Positions 45,101-57,800 of a stretch of DNA of 64,000 nt are shown one piece after another. Within the stretch, counting starts at the first letter, position 1. Each line of letters opens with the position of its first letter. Made by a program: the position numbers and the translations under genes. The notes under the pieces were generated by a model that had not been told where the DNA came from, made no database searches, and saw only the letters and a program-made list of their open reading frames with translations. Source of the stretch: Branchiostoma belcheri (Eukaryota > Chordata > Leptocardii > Amphioxiformes > Branchiostomatidae); contig NW_017804087.1 of NCBI RefSeq assembly GCF_001625305.1, positions 104,623 through 168,622 on the forward strand. Direction: 5' to 3'.

Positions 45101-47868
45101 GTAAAGAAATTGAGGGCACAAGGAAAGAATGATGGGGCAAGAAAAGACATGGAAAATTAGAGAAAAAGAGAAAAGGTGTTAAGAAGTATAAAACCATGAC
45201 GTAAAGAGAGAAATTCGACAGGATTTAAATTTAACTGACATTCTTTCCCGACCAATCCAGGGCCACCACTCGGAGCTACTGATCGTCGCCACCCACCCGT
45301 CACAACCCGTGTTCGTCACCACTGATGACGTCAATTGCGTCATCTTGTGGAACGCTTCACTTCGACAAGTTGTTTGGCGAACCACGCTCAAAGTATGAAA
45401 ATTATTCGTTAATCTTTGTCCTTTAGTTTCAAAGAAATTACTAGTTACATGTACTGTAGATCTTGTACGTTTTAGTCATCAAAAATCTATAGTAAGCTCA
45501 CCCAGGCCAAGTGAAATCTTGCAAGAATCTAGCGAGAATACGATGTATATCTAGATTCAGATAAATGACTACGTTGGTATTTTTATAGCCTGCCGTTATT
45601 TCTCCACAGTATCCCGCTCACTCAGCCGATTTTCATCCACACGGCCAACTCATCGCAGTGGGCTCAACGTGTGGACGGTGCGTAACAAGTTACTAACATT
45701 TATGAATTTGCGTGTGTTATGTGGTCAAAATATAATGGGCCTAGAAAGTGGGCATTTGGACAAAGAATACTTGATCAAAACACGTACTTACTTGTAGTAC
45801 GTGTAGTACTTGCTTGTTATCCCACTAATTTTAACGACTTTTCTCTGCGAAACTAAAGGTGGTTCGTGTTGGACGCCACCACAGGTGACGTCATAATCAA
45901 ACGAAAACATGCCAGTGAGCAACTGGACTGTCTCAAGTACTCGCCCAACGGGGAGCTCCTCGCAATCGGGTCGCACGATAACTGCATCTATGTTTACACC
46001 GTTAGCGACAACGGTCGGGCGTACCAGGTAATTATATAATCTTATAAGTAACTTGATTTCTGTCAGAGTTCAAAAATAAACCGAAATAAACCGCCCACCT
46101 CCATCAAACCGTAACAATGCAGAATGGAAAATGTAACTGTTTGACGGACGTGCAGCAACGCACCCTCTCATTGGCTGAACTGCTAACTGTGATGGCCAAT
46201 CAGGATCAGTCTCTTACCAAGATGTCAGTACGTGAATAGAAATGGCCAGGTACATAGTACCGGTGTTTGTCGTTTTTACATCACTGAAAATGTATGTACC
46301 AAATTAAAGATAGTAAGATGGTGTACTCTGAGTCACTAAGTACGTGAAAGAGCAATCTCTCGGTGTTTACAGAAAAGAGGAACGTTACGAGGCCATTCTA
46401 GTTACGTCACACACCTGGACTGGGACGTCGGCAGCCGGTTCCTCCAGAGTACATCCGGGGACTACGAGCTGCTGTACTGGGACGTCACCGCATTACGTCA
46501 TGTTAGCCACGCCTCCAGCATGAGTGACGTCACGTGGGCCACGCAAACCTGCGTGTTTGGATACAGCGTTTTTGGTACGTTGTAGCAAATATTATATTAT
46601 ACACGGAAACGACATATCCATATTCACAAAATGCCATTGTAGAATTGAAAAGTTAAAATTTAATAACGACAGAGACAAATATTTTATTTTCTTTCTTTCT
46701 GCAAAAATCGTCAGGTATGTGGCCTGAAGATGCGGATGGTACTGACATTAACGCATGCGCAGCTTCAAACGACCGTACCATGCTGGCGTCATCTGACGAC
46801 TTCGGCAAAGTCAACCTCTACCGCTACCCGTGTTCCAGTCCTATGGTAAGCATTTGATACTTTTTCGTATGAAAACCGACCAAAATGCTACCTTCTCAGT
46901 GACAAAAAGTCCAAAGACATTCACATACTTTCTCAATCTAGTCTACAGGACAAATCTACCCAGGACACAGCAGTCACGTGACGTGTGTGCGGTTCCTGTA
47001 TGACGACAGCTACCTGCTATCAACAGGTGGTGCTGACTGTGCAGTCTTCCAGTGGAGGGTGGTGGGCAAGGGTGCAAAGCTTGATAAATCCGCCAGAGGA
47101 CAGTCATCAACAGATAAGGTTGGGGTGAGCTTATACAGTGTATTATATAGGAAAATTTTAGTCATGTACGTTGGAGCTAATAGAGAACGGCTTTGTTCAT
47201 GAATATACATGTGAAACTTCAATTTAAGATTTTTTTCATAAGATTTTATAATTACAGTAGTGGAGTTGGCTGGAAGCAGCGTTCTTCAATGTTTTGTTGC
47301 TTTATTTCAAAGGGCATTTCAAAGCTGACATTCATCAATGACCTTCTTGATGACACACCCAGAAACGGTGAAAATCAGGTAAGCATTTTTTTTTCTAATT
47401 TGAAAATATATACAATGATGTAATAGTTCTTTAACGTGCTGGAGATGGGGCTCTCCTCAAACGTTAACATGGAACCTCTGGCTTTATGTCCCATCCAAAA
47501 GGATGTCACCAACCAAAGCTAGGTACTCATTTTTAACCAAGTCAAGTAAGAAAATAGGTGTTAAATGCCTTTTCCACGGGCACAAACCTGGGTCCTGCCA
47601 GGGATTCGAACCCAGAACCTTCATTTTCATTTTCATTTCAACAACCTTAACCACAAAACCACCTTTCCATCCTCTTATACAGGAAGAAGCATCTTCCGTC
47701 CGGGAAACCCTTCTTCACAGCCCTGACAATGAGAAAAACTCTGCCAGGACAAGGCAAAGGAACAACAGCACAAATGAAAGCCATGCAAGTGCTCGTGAGC
47801 CAGAAGTCACACCTAAACTCCTGGCCAATGACCAAGCATTGATAGATTACATTTTTGCCATGAACTAA
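39142..47868 (+). CDS. EML-family microtubule-associated protein (copy B)
   Basis: Nineteen exons join in phase to 2541 nt (846 aa): 39142-39406, 41722-41845, 42069-42218, 42539-42608, 42907-42972, 43106-43207, 43433-43531, 43788-43925, 44157-44253, 44395-44549, 44834-44977, 45261-45392, 45610-45677, 45859-46027, 46373-46574, 46715-46845, 46942-47118, 47313-47378 and 47683-47868. Exon lengths and phases match EML-A almost throughout, with one extra 66-nt exon near the C-terminus. Exon 1 is again Arg/Ser-rich (SPSKDRARSAPP, SPERPWKGPG). The HELP motif (VRMYIRGRPITMIAP, VYGYNGRSCRANL) and the WD40 array (CIWDSRTLHT, GDSKGNILIFKK, SGGGDKKIVLWD, GHSSYVTHLDWD, FGMWPEDADGTDINA, GHSSHVTCVRFL) follow. 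Both copies end in a short Ile-Phe-Ala motif (DIFASS in A, YIFAMN in B). The HELP-WD40 family binds microtubules. It is a tandem paralogue of EML-A, separated from it by the SelP pair. Confidence 0.93.
39650..39848 (-). mobile_element. tRNA-derived SINE, antisense, in EML-B intron 1
   Basis: On the minus strand GGCCTAGCGGTTAGACTAGC resembles an A-box head. GAGTTCGATTCCTGAC resembles a B box and GTGTCCCTGGGAAAGGCACG the SINE body motif. It resembles the elements at 13228 and 47460. Confidence 0.7.
39849..41721 (+). other. Rest of EML-B intron 1
   Basis: Apart from the antisense SINE before it, I see no exon or recognisable element. A near-palindromic GTTACCATGGTAGTAAC occurs near 41250. Confidence 0.5.
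47440..47670 (-). mobile_element. tRNA-derived SINE, antisense, before the last EML-B exon
   Basis: On the minus strand GGTTCTGGGTTCGAATCCCT is a B-box-like segment and GTGCCCGTGGAAAAGGCATT the body motif. It ends only about 15 bp before the acceptor of the exon at 47683. Confidence 0.65.
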
Positions 47869-48303
47869 CAGAGAATTTCAGAGACAATCCAAGAAAACAA
47901 AAGACGACAAGACATTGTGAGACATGAATGTCAGAAACTGCTACCGGGGTATTTGATTGCAAAGAGAACTCAGGGACTTAATTAAATGGTGCTATTTTAC
48001 TGTAATTTCAAACGAGAGGAAAATTTCCTGAATCGTCGTCAAAATGTAAAATGCTATGTTTACCTTTCAAACGAACATCCTATGGGATATATAATGTGGT
48101 AGCACTTTAAACTGGTATATGAATCTTCTATAGATCTCAAGGCTTCTTACCTGTACATTTGGGATTTTTCAGTATATCAAATAGGGCAAGAATGTAAATG
48201 AATGTGAGACTTCAGCTATCAGCCTGCTAAGGTAGGCATTTGTCACCAAATGAACAGGTTAAGGGTTTGGGCGACATATGAAGAGGTAAAATAGTGATGA
48301 TGA

Positions 48304-48309
48304 AATAAA
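48304..48309 (+). terminator. Poly(A) signal of EML-B
   Basis: AATAAA about 435 nt after the EML-B stop (47866-47868) is the first canonical signal on this strand. Confidence 0.5.
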
Positions 48310-48911
48310 GGAGACTCATCAAAGTAACTCTTGCCAGTTCTTTTGTGTACAAGACTGTATATGACATTGCATCATACATAGTAGGAGTGTGGATTGTCTA
48401 AAAGCTAACCCCACACCCAGAAAAGTTACAGCCTCAAAATCCCAGGTAACAACAAAACAATTACATGTCTTAATGTTGTTATACTAGTAACTCCAATACA
48501 GGTTGTCTAACCAATATTTACAACTATGTGGTTTACAGGTTCTCCTCCATAAATATAGCAAAATCTCGGATAGATTTCATCCCACTTCTTATTGTTCTTA
48601 CAAAGGCAAAATGCACACTTATGTATTCACTATCAATTAACGTAAAATAGCATTTGTCAACAAACCTTTGAGATACAAATATTCTTCATTGCATTACTTT
48701 ATATATGCATTTTCAACTGGAAGTCTAGCTTTTTGACAATGGACAACAACAAACCTTTTTTTGCTATCCTTGTCTCTATTTTCCTTTTCGTAGACTACAA
48801 CTTGCAAAGTTGGAATATTTTCCAACCATTTTTTATAGGCGAAAACTACAGACTAAAAAAATAATGCCCGATTGAGAAATAACTATAATGGTAGCTTACA
48901 AATACTGTAAA

Positions 48912-48917
48912 TTTATT
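48912..48917 (-). terminator. Possible poly(A) signal of GORASP
   Basis: TTTATT on plus (AATAAA on minus) lies about 345 nt beyond the GORASP stop, between two convergent genes. The stretch 48310-49259 otherwise shows only 3'-UTR-like AT-rich sequence. Confidence 0.35.
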
Positions 48918-49259
48918 TACTTTTGTAGTGGTTTTATCTTGCAGCAGAGAAAAGGTTTTTGCACTGTTTTAAATTTGTGGTTGAAACCATTTTGTCGTAC
49001 AGTAGTAATTCATTGGAAATGGATATTCCAAGTGTGATGAATTCACCACAAGGATAAAACCACAGCAAAAGTTTGATATTTACAGTTGTAATTATTGTTG
49101 ACAACAGTAGTCCTTCTTCATCACTGATTATTACATTTCCATAACTAACTATCTGAGGATGTCTCTTGCTGACCTATGACCTTGATCAACACATTTTGTA
49201 CACAGGGGTGTCCAGGGTTCTTATTCTGTATTATTTTATGACGGCTGTATTTTTTTTCT

Positions 49260-51797
49260 TCACGATGTTGCAGCTACCGCTTCTGTTGGCGTACTCTCCG
49301 CTTGTTCTTGTGACGTTGCGTCTTGTGCTCTTTCCGTCAAATCTGTAACGGGGGCGCTAGGAAGGGTCGGTGGGGAGGACAGGGGAGGGATGGTGATGCC
49401 AGGAGGCAGTTTGGGTAAAGGGGCGACACTTGGGAGCGAGGTAGAAGAGGATGCTGGGAGGGAAGCTGGGGGGATGGAGAATGTGGCAGGAAGGGAAACA
49501 GGTGGTATGGTCATGTTGGCAGGCAAGGAGAGAGGGGGTGCTGAAAAACAAAACACAAAACAGTTAAAATCTGTTTCCCAAAAAACAATTTTTCACAGCT
49601 ACATGTGCACCAAACTTCTCTTGATTCCAAGGCTTTAGAAATAAACAAAAGACAAAGGTGGAATATGGATAGAAACTATAGGTAAAACCAACATTCTATT
49701 TGAAGCAATCTTTTCTGCTGTTTTGTTTCCGACACTTACTGAACTAGCACATTGTACTAGCACAGTGTACTAGTATTGGCATATTACTTTCACCATACAT
49801 CTCAAAACTGAACAAACTTGTTGTCTATTCCCCTTTTCTTGGAGGAAGAGGGCTAAAACTACATCATATATCATTCAGAACAGAAGATGGTTGAACAAAC
49901 TAACAAACAAGCAATTTTGAATAACTTACAAATATGAAGCCACCAGAAAGCAGTGCGTAGTGAGGAAAATAGTTGGCAGTTGTAAGATCGAAGATTGCAG
50001 ATTGGAACGGTACAAGCAAACCATGAAGTTGCAAAGCTTGGTTGTTTTAAGAATATACATATCATAAACCAATATACTTGGTTCAAGGTTTAAACTGGGC
50101 ATGTTCAAAGATGAAGTCCCTTAAATTGCATATTGTTCTTAATACATGTATGCTTGTTTACGTCTCAAGGGACTTTAACATTAACATATTACCATCAATG
50201 CATCACACTGTGCATGCACAGGATTAACTATAAACTGGCTTACTACTAGTATTCTGGCTTTACAAAATGCCCTGCTACTGTATTTCAAGTACCTGTAAAT
50301 CTACTTTTATGGTATCTGGTACAAAACTTTGAATTACTCCACCGAAATGATTTAAAATATTTCCTGTACAAGGAGAAACTATAAGTAAGATAGAGCAAGG
50401 ATTTCAGTCAGAATGCAGATAGTGTTTATAGAATTTATATATACTGTATTAGAAGATCATCCTTGGTTAGAAACCTCCATGGACGTACCGGCGCCAGGAG
50501 TGAACTGCAGTGATGTCGTCATCGGCAGACCTCCGGGCATCGTGGTGGCCAGGCCTGGCGGTAAGTTGAGGGGGGGAATGCCGGGGAGGGAGATGGGGGT
50601 TGTTAAAGGGGGCAGGTTAGGAAGCGGCGTTACACCTGTGGGAGAAAAGAAATACCTTGCTCATTAGTTTTTATAAAAGCTTTGATACCTTAGTAGAGAA
50701 TTATTTATCTACTTGTCATTTAGCTGCAAACACTAAAAGGGTAGACTCAGTAGGAAAAACTTCAAGCTTCCTTAGTCATCGTTTAAGCACACAGTTTAAT
50801 TTGAGGGTCTAAAAGCTTAAACTTTCTTCCTGAATCAACAAACGAGATTGAAGGACACAGACCTGGTATAGTTGGCAAGGCTGCGGTTGCTGGGGACACG
50901 CCCGGTTGCGCGCCCATATTTGGTAGGGATGGGAGTCCTACAGCAGGGGCAGGCGACCCAGCAGGCAACACTGGGACTGTGGGGGTACCTGCACAATACA
51001 CACACAAGTGTTAGCATTATGTTTACCAAAGGAAAACATTGTTTTTGCTCTGTTTCCTCTTCTTCCATTGCAAACACAAAAGGTCAATGACCTGTACCAG
51101 ACGTCTGCCACCATGGTAACAGGTGTTGGGTTACATAATGTTGCAATTTTATAGCAGGAGGGAAGGTAAACATTATGCATTTGCTTTGCAAATGTTACCT
51201 TTCTAGTTTATACGTTTAATTTTGGGGGTGTACAAAGGCGAAAAATGTGCAGGTAACTTCTAACATCTGATAAGCTCGTCCATGGATCTATATGCATGAT
51301 TTTTTAAGTTTCCAGAGAGCAGAATGCTATCAAAGTTGCTGAGGCTTTATCTGTATATGTAGAACTTGAGGTTGGATGTGAGGAAAGCTATAGGAAAGTT
51401 TTCTTCATCCAGCAAGATTTCACCACTGCTACAGGCCCCATCACCTGACTACAAGGAACCAATGAAAAGATCAGTTGTGTTTTTGTCACCATCAGTGTTC
51501 TGAACGGTTTGTTCTTGTTGCTGGTTTGCTGGGGGTGGAGAGAACTCTGGGGACTCCAGCTGGGGAACTTGGACCACCTCACCTAAAGGTGTAGTGATAG
51601 ATTTTAGGTATGAGGGTGTGTATGGAGAATTCTAGTTTCTTGAAACGGATAAAATCCTTGAAGAAATCCCTGAATTTTGCATCAATTTCTCCCACTAAAT
51701 GTTACATAGAAAGAGATAAAAACAACAAAGGAAATTACTGTTAAAACCTATACAAAGTGGCACACACACACACACACAGAGCCACATGCATGCAAAG

Positions 51798-51828
<31 letters not shown>

Positions 51829-54800
51829 CAAACAGGAAACACACACATGCATACAGTACAGCTGGTATGTAAAGCTGCAGGGTGGTTGTACCTGCTTTAC
51901 AGATACAGATAGCACACACACACACTGACCTGTGTTGAGAGGATTGGCTCCTACAGTAGGTGTAGTGAGTGCACCAGGCACAGACGGTGTGGGGACAGTC
52001 CCTACAGACAGGGACGCCATGCCCTGATCCCCCCCCCACACACACACACACATACCCCCCTCACACTGACGGTGACTGACCTGTGTTGAGAGGATTGGCT
52101 CCTACAGTAGGTGTAGTGAGTGCACCAGGCACAGACGGTGTGGGGACAGTCCCTACAGACAGGGACGCCATGCCCTGGTCCAGCCCCGCTTGTTTCTGAG
52201 GAGATGGGGGAGAACCACTTAGAGGGACCTACAGACAAAAACGCTTCTTTAGTATTCAACGTGTCTTGGTAAACAATCTTCAGAACAGTGTTCTAGCCAG
52301 CTTAAAATTCTTTCATCATCTCAATTTTGTTTGATGTCACATCATGTTGACCACCGAAGGCCTGGCTGCATGCTCCCTCAAAAATTTTGAAATCTTGACC
52401 CTCTGAAATGCTATTTCCTGCATTTTGAAGGGAAAATTTTTGCTAGTACAGTCAAACCTGTATTCAACAACCACTCAAGGGACCAAGGAAAAATGGTTGT
52501 TGACTGGGAGTGGTTGGTACCTACAGTTTGGGGGGAGGGGGGTATCTACCACCTTGGTGTGAATACTACGGGGTAATGTTTACATGTATCTTATATGAAT
52601 AATAAGAAAAAAGAAACAAAGAAATATAGAAGACAAAGCATATGCAGTGAAATCTTTTATTCAATAGAAAACACTTGACTTTGAAGTATTCAAAGAGATA
52701 ACAGAAAAAGGTACATGTGTGTAATTATACTTTTTTTGTAGCTCCAAATATATGCAGTTGCAATTACAGTCAAACTTACACTAAAACCTTACACATTCTC
52801 AGCATGTGATCATCACAACAACATTTCTACTACATGTACATCTACGACAACCATACAAGATCTTACCCTCAACATTTTTAACTGTTACAGTTGAAACAGT
52901 AAAAAAGGGTACATCTTAGTTACAGTCAAAACTTACACTCACAGCATGAGTGTACACATTCTCAGCATGTGATCAGCACAACAACATTTCTGACTGCTAC
53001 AATGACAACTACACAAGATTTGGTCAGTTACAATCTAACCTGTAATCACTTTTTGTTGAAGAAATCCATCAATGTTGTCTGCCTGGCTGCCTGGGTCTGC
53101 TGCATTGCCTTCTCATTCAGCTTTGTCTCAAAACTCATGATCAATTGTAACATGTCCCCATAGTCCTTGGTAAGACACAAGTCTTTCAGCGTTTCGATGC
53201 ATGGCATGGCGTCTTTGATCGTGACATCTTTTGTTGGCAGTGCAGCTGCATCATCTTCCCCCTCCTCGTCGCTAGCGTCCTCCTCTGGCTGTTGTAGGCT
53301 GTGTAACAGTTCTGTTGCGGTACCATCCATTCGGGAGATGTTATTGTCACATGTTGCTAAGTCCTTATCAATGTCAACCAACTCCTGAAGGTTGCAGCCG
53401 AACAGATCCTGGCATAGTTCCTCCATTCTGGCCGGGACAGCCTCCTCCTCTTCTGGGACTGATGGTTCCTCTGGTGTGTGCTGCTCGGTGGCAAACCCTG
53501 CTTTCTTGAAGCACTTGGAGATTGTTGTGGCCTGTACGTCTTCCCAGGCCTGACTGACCCAGGTGATGGCCTGCAAGACATTTGTTGACTTCAGGATGTC
53601 AGGTCCCTGCAGCGTCTTGTCGTTGTCCATCTTTGCAATCACATGTGACATTTTGCTTCTTTCGGTATTTTGTCTTCGTTGTCTGGATAATGCCCTGGTC
53701 CATGGGCTGCAGCACGGAAGTCGTGTTAGGCGGGAAGAAGATCAGTTTCAGATTCCTCAGTTGGAGCTCGGGGTGTGAGGTGGCATTGTCGAGGAAAAGA
53801 AGACCCTTCCGCTTCTCACGGCCGAGTTTGCGGTCAAACTTCTTCAACCAGTCTTCAAAGATACCGCTCGTCATCCAGGCCGTTCTGTTGTTATAGTAGT
53901 GCACCGGAAGTGACTTCACGTTGACATTCTTGAAGCACCGCGGGTTTCTTGACTTCCCGATGACCAAGGGCTTCTCTTTCTCTCCAAGCAAGTTGGCACA
54001 GAACATGATGGTGATTCTGTCTTTTGAGCGCTTGCCCCACTGCAGTCCTCCCCTCTGATGTACAGCGTTTTGTCAGTAGAAGCCCTGTAGTATAGTCCAC
54101 TTTCATCCATGTTGAAGATGTCGCGCTCGCTGTATCCCTCACACAGTGATGGAAGTCTCTCCTTCCAACTTCCCGCAACTTGAGCAGGCACATCCCCCCT
54201 CTCTCCTGACATTGTCCCAAATGCGACGTTATGGCGTTTCCTGAATGACTCTAACCATCCGTTCGAAGCTTTGAACTCACTTTTCCCCAAGTCTTTAGCA
54301 AACTGCAGCGCTTTGACTTGTAACATTGGACCACTCACCGGAAGCCGTCGTGCCTTTGCGTCCTTGAACCACTCCCAGACCAGCATGTTGAGTTCCTCAT
54401 TGCCGGTTACCTTCAGGCGCTTACGGTCCAGAGGTGTGTTGCTTTCGAAGTCCTCGAGGATTTCCCGTTTTCTCTTCAAGATGCCCTCAATCTGCGTCTT
54501 TCCACACGAGAACTGCTCTGCCAGCTTACGGGAAGACTTGTTGGTCAGGTCGTGAACGCGTATCACCTCTACTCGCTGTTGCAGTGTCAAGGGCTTTCTC
54601 TTCGGGGACGACACGTTGTGAGCCATACTGCCACGCAGAAAGTCTCCAGAAAAGTGACAGTTGGAAACAATAAACCTGCCTTTTTAAACAGCATGGTAAA
54701 GTTGTCTGTTTCCCCATGCTGTTTATCAAAGAGCCGGCCGACGACAAAGGATTTAAACGTTGATTGTTTTTGATCAAGGCCATACTGACGCCGCCTCCTC

Positions 54801-57800
54801 TTTCTTGCCGCGTTTACAGGTTCTGTGCCGGCAATTTTTGCAGACTACACTTTACTACTCTATAGTGACGCTACATTGTGACTTCAAAGATTCCTAAAGA
54901 GTCATTTTAGGCTCAGAAATTTGACGGAAAACTTTGTTCTTGATTACAAAATGGTGCGCTGGCGGCTTGAAAAACAACAACCAGTCCACTGCAGGGGAAC
55001 AAAGAAGACGCAGCACACAATGCATAACGAAATTTCAAGTTTATAAAGGAATTTTCAGCGTTTTAAAACTCTATATGTATGAGAAAATCATATTGGGTTT
55101 CGTCAATTTCGTATTTTCCCCGTCAAAAAAACCAACAAAACTCCCGCTAGAAATATCCCTACAATATTTTCGACCCCAGCGATTTTGTTTGCGATCAATA
55201 GATTTGTGGATATGCACGATGTTCCCGTGTTTTAGCTGTATCCTTGTCTCAAGCGGTGTGTGTTGGGCAAGCCTAGATTTTTGTGGCGCGTGGCAGTAAA
55301 CCGCGATTCCGTGTCTCATGATATTGTTTTTCAAAGTTATAACTTGTGGGTAAAACGCTAAAAATAGCGGGGCAAATTTTTTATGCAAACCCACGCCGCG
55401 TCTCCCACACACTTCCGGGTTTGTTTTCACCGTCAAAAATACGCAAAATGAACTACAAACCCGCATTCAAAATTATATTTTCGTAAAGATTCTTTTGATT
55501 ATGTACTTCTGTACTTGGAGGTCGTTATGTAGTCGCAAATAACAGCGTTCTTTGTCTTATTTTCGGCATACAACTATCGTAAGATTTACATTTTTTGGGG
55601 GACGCGGTAGTGCTGACCCACAATGCAATGTAACCAATCAGAGCAGAGGTTATTTGAGGTGAACTACGTAATACAGTTACGTAAACCAATCAGAAATGCG
55701 TAGTACGATTACGTCATGCAAGATTTGCATACAGCACATGTTCCAGCTGACCCAACATGGCGCCCTGTTCCCACCGCACGGCGCGTGGCGCATTAATGAC
55801 ACGGTAACGCTGTGTTTTACGGGGCAAATGCTGGAGAACGAACTTTATGTCATTTTTAAAAATGCGCTTTCCAAGTTCATGCATGAAAAAATCGTTAGAA
55901 ATCAAACGGTTCAATGTCAGGTCTTCCGATAACGAGGAGGTTTATTGTCGGTAACCAAACGCAAGCTACAGAAGCAAGGAGCACTGGTCTAACTCCATGG
56001 GATAATATTACGGAACGAAAGTTTCCTTTGAAAAATTCCGTGGCGGCACGTTGTGGCGGCGATTAGGGATTCCATCATCAAAGGGTGCCACGCGATCCGA
56101 TACGGGGGCGTGGCCACACCCGGGGACTTCGCTCGCGGGGCTGGGCAAAAAAATCGGTGCGAACTTTATTACGGTTTTTCTGTTGAGTATCTCAGCAGGC
56201 ATGCCATGGCCTGCGATGAAGCCCAAATCGGGGGTGCGAACTTTATTTGGGGTGCGAACTTTATTGAAAGAAATACGGTAGCAAGAATATAATACTTCTT
56301 AAAAGTAAAAACTGTACCCCTATTTTCAGCACAATTATTTTATTTTATTGAAGTATAACATTACTCTGAGATGTAAACGAAACAGTCGTGTGCATTGCTG
56401 GCGTTCCGAACTCCGCATGTGCGTTGTACCCACGTCACCTCGCTTGCCCTAATATCAATCCAGTGGTTGTTGACTGGGGTGTCTATGCTCCCTAGGGACC
56501 AAAAAGACGTGGCCGCTGGTTGCGTTTTACAGTTGGTTGCCTGGAAGGGGGTCCTTACTATGTAAAATGGGACGGGACTGTTTGAATGTGGTTGTTGGCA
56601 ACAGTTGGTTGCCTCACACAGTTGGTTGAACTGACAGGTTTGACTGTACTAGTAGTAGACTAGGATTAGTTTAAGGAAATATCTTTCCATATCTTTACAC
56701 GCTAATTTTTGTCCGTCAAAGATGATGAATTGGGCAACATTTCGTGAGCAGCAAAATTCAATCAAATGACAGAAAGACACTGGCTAGAACGCTGCTTTAT
56801 AACTTCCAGCATATTAAAAAAAATCCACCACACACGTCTACAAAACCACTGCTAATGTTTCAGGACTTTAAGTCTTACAGTATTTTTACATGTCTCTATA
56901 ATACCACTGCAAATGTTAAGGATTTACAGTATTTTTACATGTCTATAATACCAATGCGAAAGTTTCATAATTTCCAATATCTCCTTACCTCTGAGAAGCC
57001 GTCAGGAGTGGGCGCCACGTTAGCGGGAGGTACCACACTGTTGTAGGAGGGGGGAGCAGAGGCAGGGACAGACATGTTCACCTCCTGAGGAGACTTTGTG
57101 GGTATCCTGTGTAAGTAACCGTAACCGATTCCACAGCCTAAGCTGGAGGGAGGGAAAAAGACAAAGATTTAGTTTTGAAACTTTGAAGCTTTATTAGAAT
57201 AACCATTAGCGGTGGACGCTAGTCTTCCTGGTATTCATACATGTACATACAGACGATACATTATACAAACATAGTGGACAACTGGTCAAGTCACAAACAT
57301 ATCTAAAACAATAACATATTTACAATATACATAATTTTAAAAAACTGACAATCCTGTCGAACAGTGCTCGTGACCTACTGATGGAGGTATTTGTGCAAAC
57401 CCTCAGGGATTGTGTGGATTGCATAACAATTGGAAGGTTATTCCACACACTAACAGCCCTGTACATGAAACACTTCTTCCGTGCGTTAGTTCTAGGTTTG
57501 TATAACAGAAAAGACTGTTTAGCAGCAAAACGGGTTCTATAGCTATGCAAGTTGTTGACAGAACGCAGTTGCCTACTGATACAAATAGGTTCGTTAGTGA
57601 GTGTTATCCTTTTAAATGTTGTCATGGTGTTTATTAACAATCTCGTGTGCACAGGTTTCCACTGTGGTTTCGACTGAAACAGACGAGTTGCCTTGTTCTG
57701 CATTCGTTGTAGAAGGTTTATGTTAGTTTTAGTTGTGCATGACCAAACTGGGCTACAATAATCAATGTGAGATAGTACAAGGCATTCTATTACAATTTTT

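Larger units (their letters stand above)
52449..56646 (-). mobile_element. pogo/Tigger DNA transposon, 4.2 kb
   Basis: It is bounded by inverted CAGTCAAACCTGT (52449-52461) and ACAGGTTTGACTG (56634-56646), each flanked by TA, the Tc1/mariner-superfamily target duplication. Subterminal GGTTGTTGACTGGG motifs occur near both ends (52494 and 56466). A transposase remnant is on the minus strand. The element fills almost all of the GORASP intron 52229-56988. Confidence 0.9.

Noticed and set aside
51695-52259. Minus-strand Cys/Val-rich frames
   Set aside because: They come from the CA microsatellite and an off-frame reading of the duplicated GORASP exon.
55071-55466. Minus-strand 131-codon frame inside the pogo element
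   Set aside because: No motif and no splice signals; it lies in the non-coding interior of the transposon.
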